Of a DNA stretch of 64,000 bases, positions 1 to 11,296 are shown piece after piece; positions within the stretch are counted from its first letter, which is position 1; each line of letters starts with the position of its first letter. The position numbers and the translations under genes are program-made. The stretch covers positions 1,217,001-1,281,000 of the forward strand of contig JALDNG010000039.1 of NCBI GenBank assembly GCA_024349245.1, given 5' to 3'. The notes under the pieces were generated by a model. That model was not told the DNA's origin and searched no databases. It was given only the letters and a program-made list of their open reading frames with translations. The stretch comes from Neodontobutis hainanensis (lineage: Eukaryota > Chordata > Actinopteri > Gobiiformes > Odontobutidae).

Positions 1-399
1 GGGATGTTTTTCAGCGACAGGAACTGGGAGACTAGTCAGGTTTAACGGCTGTAACATAACAAAATGTTCAAGCAAGTGACGCGCTGTGAATACTTTCTGG
101 ATGCACTTTTAGGTGATTATTATTACTTTTACCTCTCCCTGCTCCCAACCTCACTATAACAGGTCATGTGACCTTTGACCACCACGCCACGGGCAATTTG
201 CCCAGAGGAAACATTGCAGCATAAATTGTTTTTAACATTGCAATATTGTTTATTGCAATTAGTTTTGATGCAATATATCGCACAAAAAAGTAGTCAATGT
301 GACAGCCTTAAGTCCATCCCGAGAATAGTGGATTGCCATCTCCCACCTTCCCACAAACAGAAAGACATGGGTGTTGTTCATGTGCAGTGGCAGCTGTGT
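1..399. other. Unassigned, probable intron left of the RGG exon
   Basis: No convincing gene or repeat is visible. If the minus-strand RGG exon is real, this is its first downstream intron. Confidence 0.3.
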
Positions 400-404
400 C
401 TCAC

Positions 405-645
405 CTTTCTGAGAGCTCCCAGCACACTCCCCTGTTCCTCTTCCTCTGTTCAATGAAGGACATCCTTTAGAACTGCCTGCTGACCCTCTCCAGGAGTTAC
501 TTTTCCAACCACTTCCTCCTCTCCAGCCATTGCCTCTTCCCCTCCAGCCGTTGCCCCCTCCACCTCCTCCTCTCCAGCTGTTGCCCCCTCCACCTCTCCA
601 GCCTCCCCCTCTCCATGTGCCTCTCCTGGGTTCCTTTCCACTCAT
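405..645 (-). CDS. Candidate host exon: N-terminal RGG/WRGG-repeat segment
   Basis: On the minus strand a frame opens at an ATG (645) and reads about 80 residues very rich in Gly, Arg and Trp, with repeated WRGG and RGG units, then a Ser/Gly stretch ending in Gln-Lys. It runs into a good donor (AAG|GTGAG, donor at 400-404). Upstream, a pyrimidine-rich tract ending in CAG (about 661-663) makes a plausible acceptor, so the exon could span 405-660. RGG repeats are typical of RNA-binding and arginine-methylated proteins. I cannot name the gene, and no downstream exon is in the window because the gene would continue to the left. An alternative is a chance open frame in a low-complexity GGA/CCT-rich tract. 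Confidence 0.45.
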
Positions 646-1269
646 GCTTCTATTGCATAACTGAGAAATAGACATTTCAAAAAGTATTTTGTAGTATTGT
701 AATTTCTTTCAAACATACCATAAATTCAGTATGGGGGAGGTCACTAGGGCTACGGGTCTTATCGTGTACTTCATTATATGTTTTGCAGCATCATATAACG
801 ACAATCTCACTTTTAAGCGGTCTATGGTTATAAAAACCATTAAAGTAGGTTTAGCTATGGCTCCTGAGCCTTACACAGCCCTTGCACTCCCTCTGATGGC
901 TGACTGCAAAATGTACAGTTACAGACTACCGTATTTTCACTGTTTTTGTGGCTCTAAAGTCAATCTTACGCATTCAATAACGTTAGATGGAAAGCAAATG
1001 GACAGAATAGAAACACGTTTAAACGTTCGGTATCTGAAATATTGCTTTTACTGTATTACCGTCACAAACAATATAATTAGCATTACTTTGCTACGTTTAC
1101 ATGTTAAATTTAGCTCCAGCAGCTTTTAACTATATCCGGTATTTAGCATAAACAGTAAAAACTTCAGAGAATGTAGAGACGGGCCCCGCTATTAAAAAAT
1201 AAAAATCTAAATGTTGACTGTCTAATGGGCAAGCTTAAGTTTGTGAAAACAGTTAATACCGAGTTTTGC

Positions 1270-1385
1270 TGCAGTTTCCCGCCGCTGGTAAACTGCTACT
1301 TCTTCTTCTGTTCCGGACACGTGACCAACGAGCCTTCTGGCTACACAGGGCCCTCAAGAGGAAACAAGCGGAAACGCGACGTTGA
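1270..1385. promoter_or_regulatory. Promoter-like motif cluster
   Basis: Within about 50 bp lie an E2F-like site (TTTCCCGCC, 1275-1283), an ETS core (TTCCGG, 1311-1316) and an overlapping E-box (CACGTGAC, 1318-1325), followed by CpG-containing sequence to about 1385. It lies 0.6 kb upstream of the minus-strand RGG exon. The cluster suits a housekeeping or cell-cycle promoter, but no transcript evidence exists and motifs of this length occur by chance. Confidence 0.3.
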
Positions 1386-2135
1386 ACTGTCATTCTTAGG
1401 CTACATTTCTGGCTCAAAGTGTTTTCTCTCCTCTAAATCTGCACCTATCAATTTTAAAATGTCATAGAAATACCATATTAGTATAATATAACAATTAAAG
1501 GGAGTCTGCATTGTTCCAAGTCACTTCAGCAATTTTCTGAAGCAGTTGTAGAGCTTTTAGAAATACAGAAACACTTGTATTTAAAGGGCCTTCAAAGTGT
1601 GGGTGGGACAAGCTAGAAAAGCCTTCTTAAATTAAAAATGGATGTTTGGTGATATATCTGTTTTTTCAGGATCTTCAAGCATTATATTTATACAAGCTGA
1701 CATTAAGGGGGTTCAATTGCGATTTAATGGTTGCTACACCCAAATACTTCAAATTTAACATATCGCATAATAACTAAATGTATAGGATTGCAAAAGGTGA
1801 CCAGATGTCCAAGGTTATGGTCATTTTGCAAAAGGCCTGTCTTCTTTAAAGGCAAATATAAAATAACTTTAATTTATGCTTATGTTAGACTTGATTTTTC
1901 CAAGTTTGTTGCCTACCTGTGAAGACATTTATCATATCATTTATCAATAAAGATTTGGTTTATAATTATTTTCAGAAGGGAATAAATAAAAGATTGGTCA
2001 AATCTTTTAATTAGTAACAAAGTAGTACTGTCAAACAGCCACTTGTGAAATAGTTTACAATATGAAATATGACCAGAAGATAAGTATAAATGTGTTTGCA
2101 GAACTATTTATTCAATTCAAAGTCCTTAAAAATAG
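1386..2135. other. Unassigned AT-rich sequence
   Basis: No frame, RNA gene or recognised repeat stands out between the promoter-like cluster and the first Tc1 element. The same is true of 661-1270, where the 132-codon frame at 731-1129 has no recognisable features. Confidence 0.3.
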
Positions 2136-2137
2136 TA

Positions 2138-3553
2138 CAGTATTGTTTAAAATAATAGCAGTACAATGTAACTAACCAGAATTATCCGGGTTTTTAGTAT
2201 ATTTTTTTATTGCTAAGTGGCAAACAAGTTACCAGTAGGTGCAGTAGATTCTCAGAAAACAAAAAGCATTCATGATATTAAGGCTGTGCAATTGGGAAAT
2301 TAGTTGAAAGGGGTGTTGTCAAAAAATAGCAGTGTCTGCTGTTGACTGTACAAACTCAAAACTATTTTGTACAAACGTTTTTGTTTCTAGGATTTAGAAT
2401 TAATATTTAGTTGTATGACCAGTTTTTTAAATCTGTGTGGCACCTCTCGGCTGTTATTCCACTCCATGATTCTTTAACAACATTCCACAATTAATTTACA
2501 TTTCTTGGTTTTGCTTTAGAAACAGCTTCTTGATTGGATTAAGGTCCGGGGATTGGGCTGGCCACTCCATAACATTAATTTTGTTGGTTTGGAACAAAGA
2601 CTTTGCTTGTTTACTGTGTGTTTGGGGTCATTGTCTTGTTGAAAAAACACTCAACATGACCTCTTCAAGTATTCTGACAAATGCAAACGGCTCCATGAGT
2701 TTGGGGGAGTAATGTCACAAACTGTTTGTGCCCTTGGACCCAAAAAGAACAATTTTACTCTCAGTCAACAAAATGTTTCTCCATTTCTCTTTAGGCTTTC
2801 ATCTTTAATGTGTTCTTTGGCAAATTATAACCTCCTCTGCACATGCCTTTTTTTTTTTTTTAAACAGAGGGACTTTGCGGGGAAGTCTTGAAAATAGATT
2901 AGCTTCACACAGACGTCTTCTAACTGTCACAGTACTAACAGGTAACTCCAGGCTGTCTTTGATCCTGGAGCTGATAATTGGCTGAGTCTTTGTCATTCTG
3001 GTTATTCTTCGATCCATTTTTATGGTTGTTTTCCGTTTTCTTCCACGTCTTTCTGGTTTTGCTCTCCATTTTAAGGAGATAATATATAATAATTAATAAT
3101 ATAATTTTAGCTAAACAGCCATCATTTTTTTGCACATCTTTATAGGTTTTCCCTCTCTAATCAACTTTTTAATCAAAGTACGCTGTTCTTCTGAACAATG
3201 TCTTAAACCACCCATTTTCCTCAGGCTTTCAAATGCATGTTCAACTGCATGTTCGAGTGCTGCTGGCTTCATCCTTAAATAGAATCCACCTGATTCACAC
3301 CTGTTTTTTCACAAAATTGATGGCCTCAGTGATTGAATGCCACATATCTATTTTTTTAACACACCCCTTTCAACCAATTGCCCAATTACACAGCCTTAAG
3401 AGCGTGCATATCATAAATGCTGGGTCTTGTTTGTTTTCTGAGAATCTATTGGTAACTTGTTTGCCACTTAGCAATAAAAAATATATTAAAAACCTGGATT
3501 ATTCTGGTTAGTCACATGATATTCAGTCACTGATATTATTTTGAACAATACTG
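2138..3553 (-). mobile_element. Tc1-like DNA transposon with long terminal inverted repeats
   Basis: Both ends begin CAGTATTGTT with the related sequence AAAATAATA just inside. The inverted repeats extend for roughly 150 bp with matching internal blocks such as TTATTGCTAAGTGGCAAAC. TA dinucleotides flank both ends (2136-2137 and 3554-3555), the Tc1/mariner target duplication. The 1.4 kb length is close to a complete element. The transposase is on the minus strand and is broken. A 502-bp deleted relative sits at 55832-56333. Confidence 0.85.
2480..3215 (-). pseudogene. Tc1-like transposase, degraded
   Basis: On the minus strand an ATG at 3215 starts a typical Tc1 N-terminus rich in Arg/Lys. 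It is followed, after frame breaks and an AT-rich insertion-like stretch near 3080-3120, by the second helix-turn-helix block (about 2860-3017) containing a VRRRLCEANL-type sequence. Farther on come fragments like the segment around the last catalytic acidic residues (near 2540-2570, WPAQSPDLNPI-like read with errors). The family cuts and pastes at TA using a DDE catalytic triad. Several frameshifts and a poly(A)/poly(T) run make this copy inactive. Confidence 0.75.
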
Positions 3554-3721
3554 TAGTTTTCTATATACACAGTTGTACCTCTCGCGTCACAATACACCGA
3601 GATTAATTAACTAATAGTTAAACTTTTTTTTTTTTCATATACAAAGAAAACATTCAGAATGATGGGTTCTTTCTTTCTAAACCAAACAAGAATATTTGAG
3701 GTTGGCAGAATTGTATGTAAA

Positions 3722-4436
3722 GCCCAGAGCACCGTACTACAAAACTGGATTAGAAGGTCACCGAGGTAAGTACAGGGTTAACCCTGGGTTTTCAGAAGCT
3801 GGTTTCATTTTTTATTGTGGTTTATGTGTAAATTTACACTGAACAGCCTTGTTTCTATCCTCTACCTGGATCTTAACCTGCTTCAGAGAAGAGATAGAAA
3901 CACGGTTCACTGACCAATCAGGAATGAGAAATGAGTTGCAGGTGTCGGGGAGGGGAAAGACACTGAGGACGGAACGTGTCTGTAGAGCTGGTGTTGACTG
4001 AAGCACAAATGTACACTGAACTAGTGACACTGAAGTCATTTCATATAGTAACTTACAGGTGAATGACATTGTGCTCAACAAATTAAGAGACTGATTTTAA
4101 TTTTAATGCAGCATTCAAATCATAGACTTCTGTTGGTGGATAGTTTGTAACTGTTTGTGCACATGTGCCATTCATTTAGTTTCTGGTGCTTTTCATTAAG
4201 CACACATTTAATGTGATTTTGTGTTTTTCCTCATGTTAAATCTTTCCAGCATGTCACTGTGATTGGTTGTTTAGTGCCGACTCTTCCTGTTTCACATGAA
4301 CGCGCTCATACTCCACAGAGAAAGCCAGAGTTAACTTACCTCGTGATACCACTGACTGGGATTGTTAGCTTTTGTCTGATTGTGAGGTCAGACATATCTG
4401 GGGTAAGTTCAACTAGCTTTGTAGTACATGGCCCTA
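3722..4436. mobile_element. Non-autonomous DNA transposon (MITE), superfamily unsure
   Basis: The left end carries ACCGTACTACAAAACTGG and the right end, inverted, GGGCCATGTACTACAAAGC. Paired GGTAAGT-type subterminal motifs lie inside both ends. The interior has no transposase-like frame. This type of end is common in teleost genomes, and I recall it as PIF/Harbinger-like but am not sure. The splice-like GTAAG motifs here belong to the repeat and should not be read as exons. Confidence 0.5.
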
Positions 4437-5039
4437 AACATATGTATACTTCAATGTCACATACTGTAAGACTTTCCACACAACGCTGGCAACTGAACGA
4501 TATACCATAAAACATACTTGTAGTCTGAACCCTAAATTGAAGTATTTTTTTTTTATTGTGCTCAAAGAATCTTTACATTTTAATTATACATATTTTGTTC
4601 AGTAAAAGCTGATTTTATGCAAAGCTAACTCAAAGGCTCTGCAAATGTAGCCGGTGTCTGCATATTTCCAAATGGGGTGACTGCAGTGTGAAATCCATAT
4701 GTTTAGATGAAGAGTATGCAAAACCAGTTTGTACAAGAGCAAATCCCTGCTTGAGAAGTGTGTGACATGAATAGTTTAGCAGCAAAGTGCTGCAGTAACA
4801 TCCTCCACCTCTAGGGGACACAATGACTCTACCGCAAACCCTCTCATCTGTTCCTCTTTTATTTTCTTTGATTCCTGCTTTGTTCTTTCATCCATGTTCC
4901 CTCCCTTTCTTTTGTGGCACTGTCGACTAACGGTGTCACAGGCTTCACTGCTTTACCAATTCCATCAAAAAGCTATTTAACGAAGCAGGGGCTGGCCAGC
5001 GGAGCCTGCAGTGGGGCTCTATTTCCATCTCCTCTTTAG
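4437..5039. other. Unassigned spacer
   Basis: No clear gene or repeat. The last 30 bp are a pyrimidine tract forming the acceptor of the candidate exon at 5040. Confidence 0.3.
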
Positions 5040-5149
5040 AAATGACTAGTGTACTAGGCTGTGTGGGGCCACACCACCTTCAGAGTCTAGTGTGGACCCC
5101 GGCCTACTGTCAGCTGTTCCATCAGTCCACTAGTGTCCTCATCAATAAT
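5040..5149 (+). CDS. Candidate internal host exon, 36 codons
   Basis: A strong acceptor (pyrimidine tract ending CTCTTTAG at 5039) and a consensus donor (AAT|GTAAGTAAT, from 5150) bracket 110 bp. Only one of three frames is open, and it is open throughout: an ATG at 5042 gives 36 codons of mixed, protein-like composition ending exactly at a codon boundary. I do not recognise the peptide. It could be a host exon, a first coding exon, or a chance pairing of splice motifs. Confidence 0.38.
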
Positions 5150-5258
5150 GTAAGTAATAATGTGTTGCCTGTGAAACATCAGGTGCACATTATTTTACAT
5201 GAAAAATAAGGGGCACAACAAATGTTTTAGTTTGAAAAACAAATAATGGAAACAAATA

Positions 5259-5260
<2 letters not shown>

Positions 5261-5350
<90 letters not shown>
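5261..5350. repeat. (AT)n microsatellite
   Basis: About 85 bp of almost pure alternating A and T, ending next to the hAT-like element that begins near 5358. Confidence 0.97.
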
Positions 5351-5357
<7 letters not shown>

Positions 5358-6327
5358 TAGTGCTGGTCAACAATTAAAGCATTTGATTGCGATTAATTGC
5401 ATGTGTCTTGCATACTTTTATTTTGAAAGTACTGCTATATGAACAAAAGTGCAATATCATTTTGATACAAAAAAGGTGCTTTTTACAGCAGTTAAAAGTT
5501 AGTAGCAGTTGAAATATTTCTTGTAAATCTCAACGTAATCATTAATGTAATCAAATTAAATATTAAACCAAAAATATTTGCCACTGCCAGGGCATTAATA
5601 TTTTGTTCGTTCATAACATTAGTAAAATGGAAACACTAAATGTCTCGCTTGAGTTTTCATTACAGTCAGAGCATGTGCAGTTCTTGTTGTTCATCAATAT
5701 AATGCACTGTAGCGCTGAGGTAATTATGGTTGCCTAGCGAGGGCAAACGTGGCGCTTTTGTAGTCCTCTCGTTTTTATACAACTCGTGTATTCTTCTTAG
5801 AGCGGCCGTCCTTCAACCGAAAAGTAGTAGGTTCGATTCCCGCTCGCCCCACAGTTCATACTGTCGTTGTGTCCTTGGGCAAGACACTTAACCCACCTTG
5901 CCTCCAGTGTCCATAGCACTGGTGTATGAATGTGTGTGACTGTAGAGGTGTGTTTGGTGTGGTAGGAGAAGGTTGTGAGCGCCGGTTGTGTGGCTGCCCC
6001 CCTCTCTTTCTGCCCCAGGAGTGGATGTATGTGAATGGGGTGAGTGGAAGCTCCATGTAAAACACTGTTGTAAAGCACTTTGTGATAATTATCTGTGAAA
6101 GGTGCTATATAAATAAATTACTTACTTACTTACTTACTTACTTACTTCTTGTGATTGAGTGTCATGAGGGCGGCGGCTTATATGAGCAGGCATTTGTTGC
6201 GATCCTAAGAATGTTTTTCAGACCGACATCTTTCACAATATTAATTGGCCGACGTTAATGCACGGTAAAATAATTGTTGGTGTTAATTCATTAATGCGTT
6301 AACCCAATAATAATGCGTTAACTTGCG
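5358..6327. mobile_element. hAT-like non-autonomous element, interrupted by a SINE
   Basis: The left end resembles the teleost family that starts GGGCTG and is rich in ATTAA/GCGATTAA words. The right end (about 6280-6327), inverted, reads GCAAGTTAACGCATTA and repeats the GCGTTAA words. A tRNA-headed SINE interrupts the middle (5795-6147). Terminal matches are imperfect and I could not define a target duplication. Assignment to hAT is from memory of related repeats. Confidence 0.4.
5795..6147 (+). mobile_element. tRNA-derived SINE with (TTAC)n tail
   Basis: The head carries a Pol III B box (GGTTCGATTCC, near 5831). Then comes a body shared with copies elsewhere in the window (GTCCTTGGGCAAGACAC, then CACCTTGCCTCCAGTG), and a tail with AAAGGTGCTATATAAATAAA followed by (TTAC)n. 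The A box is partly degraded. Related copies lie at 54284-54490 and 58140-58325 (inverted) and at 58845-59085 (direct). Confidence 0.8.
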
Positions 6328-6447
6328 TAGCACGGAGAAAACAAATACCCAATAGGTACAACCAGATGCCCATACCTGAAGCACTTGAAACTGCCAAACA
6401 AAGGCTCCAAGCCTTGGCCAGCCGCCTAAAAAGGTACACAAGAGAGA

Positions 6448-8022
6448 ATGAAGCCAGAAGAAAAAAACGTCTGTTTCGCAACTCAACCTGCGAAAGTGTA
6501 CGCTCAGTGGCAGGGTTATAAAAGCAGAGCCGGCCCACCAAGGCTGGAAACTGAACAGTACTGGAAAAATATATGGGAGAGGGAGGCATCCCACAACATC
6601 GATGCACAGTGGCTGGTGGCTCTGAGAGAGGACCACAGCAACCTCCCTGAACAGAATCCAGTTACCATCACAGCGGCAGACATCCTAGAAAAGGTCTCAG
6701 GTATGAAAAACTGGACAGCACCGGGCCCTGACAGGATCCACACCTACTGGCTAAAGAAGTTCACTGCACTCCACGAGCGCCTTGCACGCACCCTGAATGG
6801 TTTACCGAAGGGCATACAATCCTGATCCTGAAGGATCCCACAAAGGGTACAGTCCCATCCAACTATCGGCCACTAACCTGTCTCTCCACAACATGGAAGC
6901 TCATGTCAGGCATCATCGCGGCTAAGATAAGTGGGAACATGGATCAATACATGAGCAAAGCACAGAAGGGCATTGGAAAAGAAACCAGAGGAGCCAAACC
7001 TGGTTGACAGAACAGTCACCCAAGACTGCAGAACCCGACACACCAACCTGTGCACTGCCTGGATTGATTACAAGAAAGCATATGACTCAATGCCACACAC
7101 ATGGATCACTGAATGCTTGGAGATGTACAACATCATCAGGACTCTAAGACACTTCATTGCAAACTCAATGAGGCTGTGGAAAACCACCCTTAAGGCCAAT
7201 GGCAAGCCACTCAGTATCCATCAAATGTGGCATATACCAAGGAGATGCTCTGTCCCCACTGCTGTTCTGCATAGGTCTGAACCCCCTCAGCCAAATAATC
7301 AACAAGACTGGCTATGGATACCGACTCAGGAATGGGGCCACCATCAGTCACCTCCTCTACATGGATGACATCAAGCTATACGCTAAGAGCCAGCGGGACA
7401 TCGACTCACTGATCCACACCACCAGGATCTACAGCTCTGACATTGGGATGTCATGCGGGCTTGAGAAGTGTAGTCGAATAGTGACAAAGAGAGGGAAGGA
7501 AATCCACACAGAAGGGGTCTCACTCCCAGAAGGAACAATAGCAGACATTGAGGATGGTTACAAGTACCTTGGAATACCACAGGCAAATGGCAAACTTGAA
7601 GAGGTAACAAGGAAAAACAGCAACTGCCAAATACCTCCAACGAGTAAGACAGGTCCTAAGAAGTCAGCTCAATGGCAAGAACAAGGCACGGGCAATAAAC
7701 AGCTACATCCCGTCAGTGATCAGACACCCTGCGGCAAGAATAAGGCGGCCAAAGGAAGAGATACAGACCACAGATGTTAAGACACGAAAGCTCCTCACCA
7801 TGCATGGAGGGTTCCATCCCAAATCCAGCACCCCGAGACTGTACGCTAGCCGTAAGGAAGGCGGCCGTGGACTAGTGAGTGTGAGAGCCACTATCCAGGA
7901 TGAAACATCCAAGATCCACAAGTACATCAAAGATAAGGCCCCAATAGATGACGTGCTTAGTGAATGTCTCAGGCAATGGGGAACAGCGGAGGAGGGACCA
8001 TCATGGGAGGACAAACCCCTAC
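6448..8022 (+). pseudogene. R4-type LINE reverse transcriptase, frameshifted
   Basis: Segments in successive frames (6448-6825, 6973-7368, 7199-7780, 7716-8022) read as RT. They include an APGPDRIHTYWLK block before the fingers, a WIDYKKAYDSMPH block carrying the first catalytic aspartate, a GIYQGDALSPLLF block, the catalytic box LLYMDD near 7358-7375, and thumb sequence with KYLGI. The enzyme would copy element RNA at the nicked target. At least four frameshifts rule out function. The first block has no methionine-led N-terminus and the 5' end of the element is missing. Confidence 0.75.
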
Positions 8023-8023
8023 A

Positions 8024-8380
8024 TAAACCCCACCATAAACAACATTAAATATTAAGCTGCCATGAGGATTCAGTTACAAACATACATAAAGAACGTTAAC
8101 AGGAGCAGACACAGATTGACTACAGATTCCACCTTTATAAGATCACCAACTAATTTTAAAGCAAAAAAAAAGATACTAAGATTGACTTCACAAAAAGAGT
8201 GCAAAGAGTTTAAAACCAAACAAAAATGAAAAGTCATTGATCCCCATTGGTTCCTTGATCTTAATTCAGTGAGTGTCCCACCAGCCACAGTAAGGGGCTA
8301 CAGCACATTAAGGGGCACACTGTATGGATTACATAATTGTGGGCTTACCTCAGATACACGCTCCACTTCCTTACGCTTAT
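8024..8380. other. About 0.36 kb insertion inside the R4 LINE
   Basis: Coding similarity stops at about 8022 and resumes, collinear, at 8381. The sequence between is AT-rich, has no frame in the RT orientation and has weakly inverted ends (ACATAA... and ...TTATGT). It may be a small non-autonomous DNA element, but I could not find a clean target duplication. Confidence 0.55.
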
Positions 8381-9112
8381 GTACCACCGGAACATAACTG
8401 AAGTGGCTGATATCAAGAAATCCTACCAATGGCTAGAACGGGCTGGACTGAAGGACAGCACAGAGGCATCATGGCTGCACAAGAACAAGCCGTGAGCACC
8501 AGAGCAATAGAGGCCCAGATCTACCACACCAGACAAGACCCAAGGTGTAGGCTGTGCAAAAAGGCCCCTGAGACAATCCAGCACTTAACTGGAGGGTGTA
8601 AGATGCTGGCAGGGAAAGCATACATGGAATGCCATAACCAAGTGGCTGGCATAGTGTACAGGAACATCTGCACGGAGTACGGACTGGAAACCCCGAGGTC
8701 AAAGTGGGAAACACCTCCAAAGGTGGTAGAGAATGACCGTACCAAGACTCTGTGGGACTTCCAGATTCAGACTGACAGAATGATAATGGCAAACCAACCA
8801 GACATCGTGGGGGTGGACAAACAGCAGAAGAAAGCCGTTGTGGTTGATGTGGCAATACCAAGTGATTGCAACATCAGGAAAAAGGAACTTGAGAAATTAG
8901 AGAAATACCAAGGGCTCAGAGAAGAGCTAGAAAAGACTTGGAAGGTGAAGGCGACAGTGGTGCCCGTGGTCATCGGAGCACTTGGGGCAGTGACCCCCAA
9001 ACTGGAAGAGTGGCTACAGCAGATCCCTGGAAGAACACCAGACATCTCGGTCCAGAAAAGTGCAGTACTAGGAACAACAAAGATACCAAAAGAACCAGAG
9101 CTCAAAGGATGA
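8381..9112 (+). pseudogene. C-terminal zinc finger and restriction-like endonuclease of R4 LINE
   Basis: The 227-codon frame from 8429 is uninterrupted. Near residues 38-55 it has a C-x2-C-x8-H-x4-C finger (CRLC...H....C). Near residues 123-145 comes the PD...D signature of this endonuclease (QPDIVGVD then VVDVAIPSD) followed by basic residues. In R2/R4 elements this domain nicks the target site. Its reading frame is the best preserved part of the copy, but it is separated from the RT by the insertion, so it is not a working gene. Confidence 0.75.
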
Positions 9113-9128
9113 GACCACCTGCGGAGTT

Positions 9129-9249
<121 letters not shown>

Positions 9250-9312
9250 TCAGTTATATTCATTATATTATTTATTGTTTTGTGTTACTAATAACTAATA
9301 AAGTTAAAATTA

Positions 9313-9520
9313 GGGCTGGGCAAATTAACGCATTAATTAATTAACGGCATCAAATATTTTATTGCGCATTAACGCGCAGAAGACATCATCATGCGTCCAA
9401 TGAGAGCATTATGGGTGGGCCTAGCGGTGATTAAGTTGGTGGTATATTTGCTATCATGTGCCCGACGCAGCTATCTCTTGCCCGTCTGAGGCTCTGCCAG
9501 TGCCATGAGTGGTGGTTGTT
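9313..9520. mobile_element. hAT-like terminal segment
   Basis: Starts TAGGGCTGGGCAAATTAACGC and continues with GCGCATTAACGCGC words, the same type of end as the element near 6327. Only one end is clear, so this is either a fragment or the other side of the repeat into which the R4 LINE inserted. Confidence 0.4.
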
Positions 9521-10240
9521 AAAATAACGTGTAATAAAGTGTGGCATGGTGCAGGTGGGTACAAGAGCTCTAAGTCAAAGCATGGACTGATGCAGACATT
9601 ATTCCTTTCAATTAATATTCAACATAAGGCCCTCCTTCTCTTTGACTTGACCATGTGGTGGACCAGGTAAATTTGTAGCTTAATGACTTTACGAGATCAA
9701 TTTATAATAAAACATATTTACCGGGAACTGTGTGTTGTGTGATAATTAACTGAAGAACTAAATACAAACTAAACAAAACAAACCAGGAATAGTTTAGTTT
9801 AGCTGTATTGTTGAGATGGCATTGATTGAAAATTAACACATGCATGAAATGAACACATACATAAACTAAAGGTGAATTATGGGACAAACCCACAAACTCA
9901 CAGTGCGCCTACTGATGCACACCCTTCTTTCTATAAGCACTGAAAATATTTACCTGTCAGATCCTTGCTCCCATTAAACTTCTTCCTGAAACAGGCTCCA
10001 AAATTGTAATTTTTCAGGCCACAAACTCACTGACCTAGCCTTGCCTCTCTACCAGTTTGTATTTTCCTTCCACTGAGGCACTCTTCTCTGTGGTCTCATG
10101 CTAATCCTGTGTGGTAAGGGGTCATTGGTGGCTTGGTCTCTCAACCTTCTGTGGTGACCGGGGCTGTTGAGCCAAATAGCCTTGACTCTTTGGCCCTCAA
10201 CTTTTTTTTCACTTTATTATTTTCATATAAAAACATAAAC
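9521..10240. other. Unassigned AT-rich sequence
   Basis: Nothing recognisable: no open frame above background, no RNA gene and no clear repeat boundary. Confidence 0.3.
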
Positions 10241-10249
10241 AATGTTTAC

Positions 10250-11056
10250 TGTTAACAGTTTTACAGAATACACCCTGAGCACACTTATTAGTCAAGTGAT
10301 TATTTTGACCATATCATCAGTTTAACCATAATTTCCAAATCCAAGCTGTATAAACTTAAATCCTTATTGGATTTAATGCATATCAGGTGATGTGTATTTG
10401 TGTAACGAGGGAGGGTGTGGCCTAAAGAGATCAACACCTGATATCAAGGTGTGCATAATTATTAGGCAGATTGTTCTCCTCAGGAAAAATGGGCCAAAAA
10501 AGAGATTTAACTGACTCTGAAAAGTCTGAACACCTCTGAAAAGATATAAGTTGAAATGTCAAGAATGGGCCAAGAAATATCTGAAGACAGATTGTTCAAA
10601 GGTTTTGTGGAATGATGAGACGAGAGTGACTCTTGACAGACCAGACGGATAAGCCCATTGTTGGATCAGTAACGGACACAGAGCTCCACTTCGACTCAGA
10701 CACCAGCAAGGTGGAGGTGGGGTATTGGTATGGGCAAGCATTATAAAAAATGAACTAGTTGGACCTTTGTTAAAAATGGACTCAAAATCAACTCTCAGAC
10801 CTACTGCCAATTTTTAGAAGACACTTCCTTCAAGCAGTGGAAAAAGTCTGCATCTTTCAAGAAGACTTTGATTTTTATGAAATACACCGCTCCATCACAT
10901 GCATCAAAGTTCTCCACTGTGTGGCTGGCCAGTAAAGGACTTAAAGATGGAAAAACTAATGTCATGGCCCCTTCTTCACCTGAACTTAAACCCAATTGAG
11001 AACTTTTGGGGCCTTCTTAAGCAGGACATTTACAGTGAAGGTAAACAGTACACACA
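10250..11056 (+). mobile_element. Tc1/mariner-like element, 5' portion
   Basis: The untranslated part contains GTGCATAATTATTAGGCA just upstream of the transposase start, a motif typical of one teleost Tc1/mariner family. The probable other end of the same element is at 17630-17890 in the same orientation. The 6.5 kb in between holds a hairpin repeat and the Harbinger element. Confidence 0.65.
10489..11056 (+). pseudogene. Tc1/mariner-like transposase, degraded
   Basis: The ATG at 10489 opens MGQKRDLTDSEK, a recognisable N-terminus, then jumps by deletion to the catalytic core (about 10560 onward). The core shows a KPIVGSV-like block and, near 10975-11020, SPELKPIENFWG, the region around the last catalytic acidic residue. 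The N-terminal DNA-binding domain is mostly deleted, several frames are used and the 3' end is cut at about 11056. Confidence 0.7.
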
Positions 11057-11296
11057 CATCACTTACGTCATGACGAACATAAAAGCCAATGACAACCACC
11101 CCTATCTATAAATGTGTTGCCATAGCAGCGCAAATATGTGGAAAAAGTCAATAGGAAGGGAAAATTTTAGTTTGTCGTAGGCAAATGAAACTTGGTACAC
11201 ACATCCAGCATGGGCTTATAAACATAAAAGCCAATGGGGACCACACCCTATCACACACGAGAAGGCAGCCATTTTGAATTGAAAATGTGAACTGCC
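11057..11296. repeat. Dispersed repeat with duplicated block
   Basis: The block ACATAAAAGCCAATG followed by ACCAC.CCCTAT occurs twice (about 11080 and 11225). It is probably the left part of the repeat that continues at 16318 as the long hairpin, split by the Harbinger insertion. Confidence 0.4.

Larger units (their letters stand above)
6330..9115 (+). mobile_element. R4-type (REL-endonuclease) non-LTR retrotransposon, 5' truncated
   Basis: A 2.8 kb LINE whose RT precedes a C-terminal zinc finger and restriction-enzyme-like endonuclease, the domain order of the R2/R4 group. Fish Rex6 is an R4 member. It has no apurinic-type endonuclease. It is 5' truncated, has several frameshifts and carries a 0.36 kb insertion at about 8024-8380. 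Its 3' end runs directly into an (AT)n tract. Confidence 0.75.

Noticed and set aside
731..1129. 132-codon plus-strand open frame
   Set aside because: Composition and lack of splice or conserved motifs look like background; it overlaps a probable promoter/5' region on the other strand.
4320..4400. Splice-like exon on the minus strand (GTAAG donor, CAG acceptor)
   Set aside because: The motifs are part of the MITE ends at 3722-4436, which carry GGTAAGT words on both sides.
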